Part shown: one piece after another, positions 55,267 through 64,000 of the stretch
How the letters are laid out: every line of letters starts with the position of its first letter
Position numbering within the stretch: position 1 is the stretch's first letter
Assembly (NCBI GenBank): GCA_031772625.1
Contig: CM062813.1
Coordinates: forward strand, 761,546,720-761,610,719
Length of the DNA: 64,000 nucleotides
Reading direction: 5' to 3'
DNA from: Pinus tabuliformis
Lineage: Eukaryota; Streptophyta; Pinopsida; Pinales; Pinaceae
The notes under the pieces: model-generated
What the model was told of the DNA's origin: nothing
Database searches by the model: none
Seen by the model: the letters and a program-made list of their open reading frames with translations, nothing else
Made by a program: the position numbers and the translations under genes

Positions 55267-58128
55267 TCAACGCTTGAGTAGTTCTGGATACTTCTGCATA
55301 AAATTCTCATCCTCCCATGTGGAATTTTCAGTGGATAAGTTCTTCCACTTGATAAGATACTCTGAAATTGATCGATTTCGTAGCTGTCGAGTTCTTGTTT
55401 CTGTGACTGCTTCCGGTTCCAATATAATTTTTCCTTCCTCGTCAAGTTCGGGCAATATTGTTTGAACTGGGAGCTTGTCGCCTATAACCTTCTTTAAACA
55501 TGAAACATGGAAAACTGGGTGCAATCGAGAAGCTGCAGGAAGCTCCAATTTGTATGCCATAGTACCAATCTTTTGCAACACCTTGTACGGACCATAATAC
55601 TTTGGTGATAATTTATTATCCTTCTTAGCTTGCTTTAGGGACATTTGCTTATATGGTTGTAGCCGTAGGAATACCCAATCACTTACATCAAAACTTCTTT
55701 CACTGCAATGTTGATCTGCCTGTTGTTTCATTCTATTTTGTGCCAACACGAGGTTATCCTTTAAGAGTTGGAGGACTTGTTGTTGATGTTCGATGTGATG
55801 TTCCACTGCCTGAACCTTAGAATTTTCTCTTAAATATGATGTGATGGATGGTGGTTGATACCCATAAAGTGCCATAAATGGGGTCATTTTTGTTGCTGTA
55901 TGGAAGGAAGTGTTATACCACCATTCAGCCAGAGGCAACCATTTGACCCATTGTGTCTGTTTATCAGATACAAAGCAACGAAGATATCCTTCCAAACATT
56001 TGTTTACTATCTCAGTTTTCCCATCAGATTGAGGATGATAAGATGAGCTATGAGCTAACTGAGTACCAAGACAAGAAAATAATTCTGTCCAAAAATTTCC
56101 AGTGAAAATGGGATCTCTGTCACTTACAATAATCTTTGGGTTTCCATGTAGCTTTTGAATTGTTTCCATAAATGCAGTAGAAACTGTACTGGCTTTAAAT
56201 GGATGTGATAATGCACAAAAGTGTGCATACTTGGTAAGTCTGTCAACTACCACCATGATGACACTCTTTCCCTCAGACTTGGGTAAACCTGTGATAAAAT
56301 CCATTGAAACCTCCTCCCAACGTTGGCTTGGAATGGATAAAGGTTGTAATAGACCCGGTGTCTTAATTGTTTCAACTTTATTTTGTTGGCAAACCAAACA
56401 TTCCACCACAAAATTTTGAATATCTGATTTAAGGCCATCCCAAAAAAATTCCTTCTTAACCCTGTGGTAAGTTTTTAAAAATCCTGAGTGCCCTCCTAAG
56501 GGAGAAGTGTGCAATTCCATAAGAATCTTTTGTTTTAGCTGGGAATTCTTACAGAGGTATAAGCGATCTTTGTACCATAATGAATCATTTTGCCAGCTAA
56601 ATGTATCAGACGTACTGGAATCTTGTTGTAGCTTTCGAATAAGTGCCCACACTTCTTCATCATTCTTCCATTCCTCCCTTGCTTCATTTATCCAATCTGG
56701 TTGGATAATAGAAATGGCGCACAACAATGCTTCCACATCCTCATCCTTTCTTGAGAGTGCATCTGCCACCACATTTTGCTTCCCTTTTTTGTAGATGATT
56801 TCAAAGTCATAACCCAACATCTTTGTGACCCACTTTTGTTGCTCTTCAGAGGATAATCTTTGTTCTAAAAAGTATTTAAGGCTATCATGATCCGTTTTTA
56901 CCTTGAAGTGTCTTCCCATTAGGTAGGGTCGCCATTTCTTAAGTGCATGGAGTATTGCCAACATTTCCTTCTCATAAATAGCTTTGCTTAAAAACTTTCC
57001 CTTGATTGGACAACTTTCAAAAGCAATGGGTCTTTCATCTTGCATTAGAACAGCACCAATTCCATTTCCTGAAGCATCACATTCCACAATAAAGGTTTTT
57101 GTGAAGTTCGGTGTAGCTAAGACTGGTGCTTGGCACATTGCCTCTTTAAGATGTTCAAAGGCCTTTGTTGCTTCCGGAGTCCATGAAAATGCATCTTTCT
57201 TCAATAATGTTGTTAGAGGTGCTGCTATTCTCCCATAATTCTTAACAAACTTGCGATAATACCCTGTCAACCCAAGAAATCCTCGCAGATGCTTTATGGA
57301 TGTGGGAATTTTCCATTCCTTAATGGCTTTAATTTTGCTAGGGTCTACCTTAACTCCTTCATGAGATACAATATGACCCAAATATTCCACCTCCTGGACT
57401 CCAAAGAAACATTTGGATCTTTTTGCATATAATTGTTTCTCCTCCAATAGTTGTAGCACCCTGTCAACATGTTCAACATGATCCTTCCAAGACTTGCTGT
57501 AGATTAGTATATCATCAAAAAATACTAACACAAATTTTCTAAGGAATGGTTTGAAAATTGAATTCATCAAACCTTGAAATGTTGAAGGTGCATTGGTAAG
57601 GCCAAAAGGCATGACCAAAAATTCATAATGACCCTCATGAGTTCTAAATGCCGTTTTCAGAATGTCTTCAATCTTCATTCTGATTTGATGATATCCTGAA
57701 CGAAGATCCAACTTGGTGAAGTAAATTGATCCATGCAATTCATCCAGTAATTCATCAATGACAGGAATGGGGAACTTATCTTTAATAGTGAGCTTGTTGA
57801 GCTCCCTATAATCCGGACACATGCGCCATGATCCATCCTTCTTGTGCACCAATACTACTGGAGTAGAGAAAGAACTTTGACTTGGTTGAATTATACCAGC
57901 CTCTAGCATTTCTGCAACCATACGTTCAATTTCACTTTTTTGGACATAGGGATATCTGTACGGCCTGATGTTTGGAGGAACACTTCCTGGAATCAGATGA
58001 ATAGCATGATCATGATCACGCATAGGTGGGAGACCTTTGGGAGTCTCAAATACCTTGGAATGATTGTCCAGGACTTTTGGAGATCTGGAGAAATAGATGA
58101 TTCCAATGTGGAAACATCTAGCGAACAT
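55267..58128 (-). CDS. Chromovirus pol: RT, RNase H, integrase, chromodomain
   Basis: 953-residue frame. Reverse transcriptase at residues ~65-240 ([55 protein letters not shown] at ~203). RNase H ~330-460 ([18 protein letters not shown]). Integrase zinc finger ~540-600 ([24 protein letters not shown]) and core ~620-780 ([45 protein letters not shown]). C-terminal part with [11 protein letters not shown]. Chromodomain in the last ~50 residues ([20 protein letters not shown]). The chromodomain binds marked histone H3 and guides insertion. Confidence 0.95.
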   Translation of the reverse strand: MFARCFHIGIIYFSRSPKVLDNHSKVFETPKGLPPMRDHDHAIHLIPGSVPPNIRPYRYPYVQKSEIERMVAEMLEAGIIQPSQSSFSTPVVLVHKKDGSWRMCPDYRELNKLTIKDKFPIPVIDELLDELHGSIYFTKLDLRSGYHQIRMKIEDILKTAFRTHEGHYEFLVMPFGLTNAPSTFQGLMNSIFKPFLRKFVLVFFDDILIYSKSWKDHVEHVDRVLQLLEEKQLYAKRSKCFFGVQEVEYLGHIVSHEGVKVDPSKIKAIKEWKIPTSIKHLRGFLGLTGYYRKFVKNYGRIAAPLTTLLKKDAFSWTPEATKAFEHLKEAMCQAPVLATPNFTKTFIVECDASGNGIGAVLMQDERPIAFESCPIKGKFLSKAIYEKEMLAILHALKKWRPYLMGRHFKVKTDHDSLKYFLEQRLSSEEQQKWVTKMLGYDFEIIYKKGKQNVVADALSRKDEDVEALLCAISIIQPDWINEAREEWKNDEEVWALIRKLQQDSSTSDTFSWQNDSLWYKDRLYLCKNSQLKQKILMELHTSPLGGHSGFLKTYHRVKKEFFWDGLKSDIQNFVVECLVCQQNKVETIKTPGLLQPLSIPSQRWEEVSMDFITGLPKSEGKSVIMVVVDRLTKYAHFCALSHPFKASTVSTAFMETIQKLHGNPKIIVSDRDPIFTGNFWTELFSCLGTQLAHSSSYHPQSDGKTEIVNKCLEGYLRCFVSDKQTQWVKWLPLAEWWYNTSFHTATKMTPFMALYGYQPPSITSYLRENSKVQAVEHHIEHQQQVLQLLKDNLVLAQNRMKQQADQHCSERSFDVSDWVFLRLQPYKQMSLKQAKKDNKLSPKYYGPYKVLQKIGTMAYKLELPAASRLHPVFHVSCLKKVIGDKLPVQTILPELDEEGKIILEPEAVTETRTRQLRNRSISEYLIKWKNLSTENSTWEDENFMQKYPELLKR

Positions 58129-59774
58129 AATTGTGCAATTACACCTCTTTGCTCCTTTTTTAGAAGCTTTGTCATACCATTAGAGCTGATTATCTTTCCT
58201 GGTTTCCCTGCAATACCCCTTAATTCAACTTCCTTTCCTTCCGTAGAAAATTTGATGAAAAGTTCTTGAAAATTAAAAGCTATTGTACCCAAGGATTGTA
58301 GCCATTGGACTCCTAGTACAACATCAGCACCTCCCATTGGAATGGAAAGCATTGGGCTAGTCAATACATATTCTCCCATGGATAGCTTGATATTATGGCA
58401 CTTTCCAGAGCAATTTATTTTTCCTCCATTTGCAATCATCACTTGACACTCTGGTGCTGGATATAGGAAGCAATTCAATTCTTTTGCTACCCTACAATGA
58501 ATAAAATTGTGGGTGCTTCCTGAATCAATCAACACTATTACCTTTTTCTTCTTGATTTGTCCTTCTATCTTGATGGTTTGAGGAGTGGTAATTCCCGCCA
58601 ATGCATTACAAGATATGGTCGGATTTATTTGTTCTTCATCTAGGCTTTGTTCCTGGAGTATATCTTCTTCTTTTGACCTTTCTTGCTCCTTTTCTTCTTC
58701 CTCTTCACAATCTATGTAGAATAATTTCTTCTCAGCACACTTATGACCTTTAGTGTATTTGCTATCACAACTGTAACAAAGCCCTTTTGCTCTTTTTTCT
58801 TCCAATTGTTGTGGTGTCAACCTTATAGGTTGTGGAAGACTAGGGGAAACAACACTTCCGTCTTTATAGTTGTGAGTGGTATGCTTCCTGGTTGCCATAA
58901 TTTTGCTTTCCATTTTTCTTGCTAACCTGAATGCCTTCTCTAATGAATCAGGTTCCCAAAGGCGAACATCATGTTGGATATTATCCTTTAAAGACCCTAT
59001 GAACACATCAATCCTATGCTCCTCTGGAATATCTTTTACCCTTATGTTCAATTTTTGGAACTCCTCAATGTGCTCCATTACTGAACCCTTTTGTTTGAGA
59101 CTTATCAATTGGCTAAAAAAAGTGTTGCTTTTTGTATCTTCATAATGTGCTATCAATTCTTCCGTAAAAATTGCCCAAGTGATAAATTGTTTACGAGAGC
59201 AAAGCCATTGATACCATACAAACTGATTTGGTTCCAAATATACAGTTGCCATACGTACCTTTTGTGCGTTTTGCACATTATTGAGATCGAAGAACTGCTC
59301 CATCTGTAATATCCATGTGGCGGTATCCTTGCCATCAAACTTCCTCATATCGATTTTTGGAATATGGTGGGTCTTCGATCCAACATTATAGTCTATGGAA
59401 TCATGATTAACATTACTTTTGTTCACATCATGAGTTTCCTTTACAACCTTTTCACCATTAGTAAGTATTTCTTGTAGAAAATTTGTCAAATCTGTCTTCA
59501 AATCTGCCATGTCTGTCTTCAAATCTGTCTTCAAATTTTCCATGTCTCTCTTCAAATCTGTCTTCAAATCTATCTTCAAATCTATCTTCAAATCGTCCAT
59601 CTTAGCTTCCACGCCATTTATCTTAGCTTCTGTTAGCTTTTGTGAGCGTGACATTTGTTGCACTTGTTCTTGTAATTTTGATATATCATGTAGCATTTCT
59701 TCCTCTTCTTCATGAGTCATGCTAGAGCTTTCAGGTTCCTTACTAGGTGTTTGCATTTTCTTTCCTCGGGGCAT
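57993..59774 (-). CDS. Chromovirus gag-protease
   Basis: 593-residue frame from MPRGKKMQT at 59774. Coiled coil at residues ~20-110 with a heptad-like DLKTDLK repeat. Gag domain ~145-290 ([20 protein letters not shown]). Zinc knuckle [14 protein letters not shown] near 330. Acidic stretch EEEEEKEQE. Protease with [15 protein letters not shown] near 415 and [12 protein letters not shown] near 480. Gag builds the particle and protease matures it. It overlaps the pol frame by 136 bp in another frame. Confidence 0.95.
   Translation of the reverse strand: MPRGKKMQTPSKEPESSSMTHEEEEEMLHDISKLQEQVQQMSRSQKLTEAKINGVEAKMDDLKIDLKIDLKTDLKRDMENLKTDLKTDMADLKTDLTNFLQEILTNGEKVVKETHDVNKSNVNHDSIDYNVGSKTHHIPKIDMRKFDGKDTATWILQMEQFFDLNNVQNAQKVRMATVYLEPNQFVWYQWLCSRKQFITWAIFTEELIAHYEDTKSNTFFSQLISLKQKGSVMEHIEEFQKLNIRVKDIPEEHRIDVFIGSLKDNIQHDVRLWEPDSLEKAFRLARKMESKIMATRKHTTHNYKDGSVVSPSLPQPIRLTPQQLEEKRAKGLCYSCDSKYTKGHKCAEKKLFYIDCEEEEEKEQERSKEEDILQEQSLDEEQINPTISCNALAGITTPQTIKIEGQIKKKKVIVLIDSGSTHNFIHCRVAKELNCFLYPAPECQVMIANGGKINCSGKCHNIKLSMGEYVLTSPMLSIPMGGADVVLGVQWLQSLGTIAFNFQELFIKFSTEGKEVELRGIAGKPGKIISSNGMTKLLKKEQRGVIAQLCSLDVSTLESSISPDLQKSWTIIPRYLRLPKVSHLCVIMIMLFI
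59509..59600 (-). repeat. Short coding repeat in gag coiled coil
   Basis: CTTCAAATCTGTCTTCAAAT-type 12-bp units recur about seven times. On minus they code for DLKTDLK/DLKIDLK. The short copy at 31854 does not include this part. Confidence 0.75.
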
Positions 59775-60385
59775 CAGTTACCGATAATAATGCTTTACTA
59801 TGCCCTTTGAATTCCATTAACCAAGCTTACACAAAAATTTAAAAAAAAACTACACACCTTTTTTCACTTTATACAAGCCTGATATTGAGTCTGATGTATC
59901 TCTGTAATTTTAGATCATCCAATTCTGAAATTGCGACCTATAGTAGCCTTCTGTGTCCTCTTTCCAATGCCACAAGTCTGACTCAAATTGGATTCTCCAA
60001 GGAAGAGTTATGTGAAATCTCCCACAGTGACTTGCTTTTATACTAGTTCAGTAGAGCGAACTTGTACGACGTGCCACGAGTCACTGTTTCAACCTTTGGA
60101 TCTGAAACACACATACAAGAAACTAAAGTCCATCCTCTTTCTATACCTTCTTACGAAATTTCAATCCAATCCCTAGAGAGAAAGTTATGACGATTTTCCC
60201 CAGGTCACCTGTTTTGAATGTAATTCAGGAGTCTGCAAAAAGACCAACTTCCTCAGATCATATCTCCGTAAATATTACGTGAAAAGCTCTGAAATTCGGA
60301 TCTAATATTCAGCGCGATTTTTTATCAAATGGGTTTTGTTTGCGACTTCTGAAACGTCATAGAAAAAAAGTTATAGCGAAAATGC
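59775..60385 (-). other. Chromovirus leader
   Basis: About 610 bp of untranslated leader on minus, matching 31321-31853 in parts (TTTTCGCTATAAC). No gene. It ends at the Athila/Tat LTR. Confidence 0.8.
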
Positions 60386-62520
60386 TGATGAGCCCCAATT
60401 TTTGGTATAATTTGGGCTCATTTGGCCTACTTGCTTTGCTCAAACCATTCACTTTTTACTGCTTATGCATGCATTTCTTAGTTTATTCGTGTTGTTTGTA
60501 GGAAGAAGGGTAGACATTTTATCTACGTGACTAATGCATGATGCTTTCAGGTTTTTGGCATTAAAAGGGAGAAAAAGACAACGAAAAAGGAGACAAGGAG
60601 ACAATGAGGTGGCACTGCTGGTTTTTAGGAGAGGATGTCCACGGCCTTGGGGACCTTCCTCGTGATTCCCACCAAGAACTCCGAGCTCCAATCCATCTCC
60701 CCACCAAGCTTAGAAGCAGCCAGCTGTTCTACAGGAACAATAGTTATAACTGTTCTACAGGAACAGTAGTTATGACTGTCCTACAGGATCAGCAGTTAAA
60801 CTTTAGTTGGACATCCGAGCTCCTAAAATCAAGGACATCTGTTAGATGATCGTTTTTTCATAAATACTGAGGCCGTAGCCTTGCAGAGAAGCTTTTTGAA
60901 CCTTGGCATTACTCTTGTAATTGGAAAGTACGAGCTAGAGCTCAGTTTTTGTTCCTTTTTGTAAGCCAATTTGGCATGACATCAGTTTATGAATAAAGAA
61001 GGCAGATTTTGATCTAGTTCTAAGTTTTCCCAAGGAGCTATAGCTCTCAGGTTAGGGCCCAACCTGAGAGCAATAGATCTCCTCAGTGTTGTAATGTGTT
61101 TGCATTTCGTTCCAGCACTTTGAGTTTGTTTATTTCCACATGCAATTTGAATTCACCGTTTGGTAATTTAGTCGTTTTCATGAGCATAGATAGGACTAGT
61201 TTATGGTGATTTTCCTTCAGTTGCTTAAGTTTGATAGGAGGATAGATATAATCTCTTGGAGCTCCAGCAAAAAAGGTTGAGGAAGTCTCCACTGCCATCT
61301 CTGTTTGGAGATTGGAGTGCAGCCTATACCAACCACAAAAATACGCAGTTCTTCACTTTATACATGCTGCAACATAGTCTCGTTTATGATAGATCTTTCC
61401 ATGCACTTCACTCTTGCACCATACACCTTCATCACCGCTTCATGCACATTCCTCTACACGCTTTATATTGCTGTTCATTGAGTTCATAGCACAGGTAGCA
61501 TAGGTAAATGAATTTTCATCTTGGTGACAGTCATAAGCCATTTGTTTTATTTACATTGCTTTTCATCGTTCTATTACCTTCTTCTTCGTCTTGATCATGC
61601 ATACAACCACATCCTTTACCTCTGCTCCACTCTGTTATCTCCCAAACTCCTCCACTCCTCACGTAACTTCATTCTTTAGACATTTCGTTGTTATAACCTT
61701 CCATCCATCAACCCACTTCATACACTCGTTCTCCATCCTACTTCTCCACTCCTGAGCCATCACCAGTTTTATTCCTACCTTGCACATCTCCCCCTACCAT
61801 TCCATCACTCCAACATCACTTCAAACACCCACGGTAGGTCATCCTGTAGCAATTTGTAGACTTCCTGTAGAAAACCATGCGTTTCCTGTAGAATCCCCTG
61901 CAGACATCTTGTAGGAGGCCACTCACTCGGTTGCTGAGCCTCTGAACGTGAGGAACCTCTGTGGACTGATGCTAAGGATCTATGGGAACCTCTCCTAGCC
62001 TCCCCAACCTTTCCCAAGCTTTCCTTCCTTCCGCATCACATCTGCACAACCAAACCCTAATAAGCACAAAATCACAATCACTCCATCCACTTAAAGAAAA
62101 AATATAAAAACATGTCTTTTAAGATGCAAGTAGATTAGATTCATGCATTTTCACTTATTAGAAGTAATGGCATCATTGGTAGAAGTTTCCTTCACATTCT
62201 TTGCATCATAAAGGTTAGACTAGTTAAATTAGGGTTTCCATGTTTTGATTTGCTTTCAGTTCATTTTCGCCAAGTAGATTAGTCTTCTTTGAGCTAGCTT
62301 TCGTCCATCATTTAACAAGATTCTTCTGAGAGCCTATAGAAGTTGGCTTGAGCCCTAGCGGACTTGTGCCAGCTGACCAAGTGACAGCTCCGACAAGAGC
62401 TAGTACTTGTGCATATAGCACCGTCGCTTCCAAGTTTGTACGAACTACCGGGTTGATAAAATTAAGAGACAGGAAGCCCCAGGAGTTGTAGCATTATTGC
62501 TACAATACTGGAGCCCACCA
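60386..62520 (+). repeat. 5' LTR, Athila/Tat-group element
   Basis: 2,135 bp from TGATGAGCCCC to GAGCCCACCA. TATA-like CATAAATACT at ~60859. 26-bp repeats in U3. CCTGTAGAA-type motifs recur at 61840-61915. The short ORFs inside are not genes. Confidence 0.85.
60723..60800 (+). repeat. 26-bp tandem repeat, 3 copies, LTR U3
   Basis: Three units of ACTGTTCTACAGGAACAGTA plus GTTATG, ~60 bp upstream of the TATA-like motif. CTGTTCTACAGGAACAG is itself an imperfect palindrome, so it could be a protein-binding enhancer (inference). Confidence 0.85.
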
Positions 62521-62526
62521 TCTTTT

Positions 62527-62544
62527 TAGCGCCATTGCCGGGGA
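62527..62544 (+). other. Primer-binding site, Athila/Tat type (tRNA-Asp)
   Basis: TAGCGCCATTGCCGGGGA matches TGGCGCCGTTGCCGGGGA at 16 of 18 bases, six bases after the LTR. Confidence 0.9.
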
Positions 62545-62640
62545 AGCGTCAGAGTATTAGCAATTGTTGCTTTTCTTCTACTTTCTTACTCTTACCTTCT
62601 GCTAAGTAGTTTACTTCATTTCCATTCTACAAAAGTAGCA

Positions 62641-62722
62641 TAGCATTTCCTGCTTTCATAGATTAGCATTTCCTGCTTTCATAGATTAGCATTTCCTTTC
62701 TGCAAGCGTAGACTAGCATTTC
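62641..62722 (+). repeat. 24-bp repeats in leader, 3 copies
   Basis: TAGCATTTCCTGCTTTCATA plus GATT occurs twice exactly, then a looser third copy. It lies between primer site and gag. Confidence 0.85.
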
Positions 62723-62892
62723 CATTCCTCCAATTTCATTTGAGCAAAGTAGATTAGTCCTTTCCTGATTTCAGTTAATTTTTCATCTTTCATAGATAGT
62801 TGTAGATCAATCTATCACAGTTTTGCAGGTACCAAAAGAAAAGCAAAGCAAAAGCAATCAAAGAGAAAAAAAAGAAAGTCTTTTCCATTTCA

Positions 62893-64000
62893 TGCCTCGT
62901 AGGAACCGAGATAGATCACGCAAATTCCTACCAAACACCCCCACCACATCACTGAGTCACCCTTCTCTCCTCTTTGGTGACAGTGACCCAGAAGAACCTA
63001 TAGGTGAACATCCTGAGATATCCAAAGATCCTATAGAAGAAGAAGAGTTAGAGACTACTCCATTTGAAGCTATGGCTGATAATAGAAGAGAAGATGAGAG
63101 AATAGAAGGTGCCTTCCCCATCTGAGAGACCAATGGAGAGATGAAAATGAAAAGCATTAGCCCCTCTGCCTTACCTCACTTCCATGGGTTGACCACTGAA
63201 GATCCAGATACCTTCCTGTTTGAGTTTGCTGTCCTTTGTAGAACCTATGCCTATACTGAAGATGAGCAAAAGTTGAAACTTTTCCCTTCCACTCTCAAGG
63301 ATGCAGCACTACGCTGGTTCATGGGTTTACCTGGGAATAGTATCACTACTTGGGCTCAGATGCAGCAAGCTTTCAACACCAAGTACCGGGATTATTGTAG
63401 GTCCAAGGAAACAAAGGGGGAGATCTTTCGGATGTCCATGGGAAATGATGATTCCTTAGAGGATTATGAGGAGAGGTTCCAACTAAGCTATAAGCGGGCC
63501 AGGTGCACACTTGACCCTGAATCCCTCAAGTTGGTCCTACTCCGAGGAGTCCTTGAAGACCTCTTAGATACCCTTCACATGTTAGCTGGGGGGGACATTT
63601 ACCAATTGCCTTATGAGGACATCAAGACTGTGTTTAGAAACCACTCCAGGGCAGCTCGGAAACGAGGTAGAGGAAACCACCTCTCAATTAGTGTCCCTTT
63701 CTCCAAACATGAGCTTGCAAACCAATTAGAAGATCTTAAGAGTGAGGTGAGACAAACCATTGCCATGCAACTTGATATGTTCAGTATTCAGCAAAAGAAA
63801 GAAGAGGCTGAGAGAGCCTTGGATGTCTTCTGTCCTAGGTGCACAAGGAGGCACCCTAAGAACGAATGTCCATTGCATTCGGTTGAAGTGTGTTTCGTTT
63901 GTGAGGAGGACCATCCCACAAATCAGTGTCCAACCTTACCTGGGTTTAAAGCCATGTACCAAGGGACCGAAGCTCCCACAAAGCCTCTCTATTACCTCAA
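62893..64000 (+). pseudogene. Gag of Athila/Tat-group element (runs off window)
   Basis: Gag starts MPRRNRDRSRKFLPN at 62893, with an acidic linker. The capsid domain (63169-63660) reads SPSALPHFHGL, LKLFPSTLKDAALRWFMGLP, SITTWAQMQQAFNTKYRDYC, DDSLEDYEERFQLSYKRARC. Two knuckle-like motifs follow (CPRCTRRHPKNEC at 63832-63870 and CFVCEEDHPTNQCP at 63892-63933). It packages RNA. About one break. Protease and polymerase would follow outside the window. Confidence 0.85.

Larger units (their letters stand above)
54905..60385 (-). mobile_element. Chromovirus (Ty3/gypsy, minus), nearly whole
   Basis: From the 3' LTR (54905-55237) through pol and gag-protease to the leader (to 60385), where the Athila/Tat-group element is inserted. 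Its last ~45 leader bases, primer site and 5' LTR should lie outside the window. The two long frames (953 and 593 residues) cover all expected domains and overlap slightly. At most about one break is seen, unless the overlap is a programmed shift. It ends in a chromodomain, with a short LTR, as in Reina/Galadriel-type elements. Same family as 30936-33571. Confidence 0.9.
60386..64000 (+). mobile_element. Athila/Tat-group Ty3/gypsy element, 5' part
   Basis: Full 5' LTR (60386-62520), tRNA-Asp-type primer-binding site, leader and gag up to the window edge. It is inserted in the chromovirus leader. The left flank is AATGC. The gag is kin to the one at 16872-19904. What is seen is well kept, with about one break in gag. 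Age cannot be judged without the 3' LTR, but it must be younger than the chromovirus it cuts. Confidence 0.85.

Noticed and set aside
61083-61298. Small ORFs inside 60386-62520
   Set aside because: They lie in the Athila/Tat LTR and lack any protein signal.

Overview
The window is plant nuclear DNA made almost wholly of LTR retrotransposons. I found no host gene, no tRNA or rRNA gene and no CRISPR array. The lineages seen are Ty1/copia (SIRE-like and Tork/Tnt1-like) and Ty3/gypsy (chromoviruses and the Athila/Tat group). The very long LTRs, deep nesting, LTR pairs that differ by several per cent and the lack of genes in 64 kb suggest a large seed-plant genome. A gymnosperm would fit, but that is inference and no marker gene confirms it.

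Layout, left to right. 1-2.6 kb: end of a SIRE-like copia LTR with 40-bp repeats, then gag remains. 2.6-6.5 kb: 5' part of a Tat-like gypsy element (copy 1: partial LTR, primer-binding site, gag). 6.5-11.3 kb: a second SIRE-like LTR and gag remains. 11.3-15.3 kb: LTR-like debris, a copia-type gag scrap and a 62-bp tandem array. 15.3-19.9 kb: LTR, primer-binding site, gag and protease of an Athila/Tat-group element, holding a 596-bp hairpin DNA transposon (Tourist-like MITE). 19.9-47.9 kb: one giant Tat-like element (copy 2) with three later insertions: a gag-protease-only copia element (25.8-30.1 kb), a short chromovirus (30.9-33.6 kb) and a Tork-like copia element on the minus strand inside the 3' LTR (38.4-43.3 kb). 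47.9-50.5 kb: a gag scrap and LTR-like debris. 50.5-64 kb: a three-deep nest, in which a SIRE copia element (minus) is cut by a nearly whole chromovirus (minus), itself cut by an Athila/Tat-group element (plus) that runs off the window.

The most unusual point is the Tat-like family of copies 1 and 2. A primer-binding site matching tRNA-Asn lies just before gag, and a long coding region (ORF1) lies upstream of that site. The same ORF1 reappears after the integrase. The simplest reading is that ORF1 lies inside LTRs more than 5 kb long. The same family appears to carry an archaeal-type RNase H domain between protease and reverse transcriptase, not between RNase H and integrase as in Ogre/Retand. 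I found no other candidate for an undescribed system. All retroelements here are treated as fossils. The LTR comparisons and element borders were made by eye.
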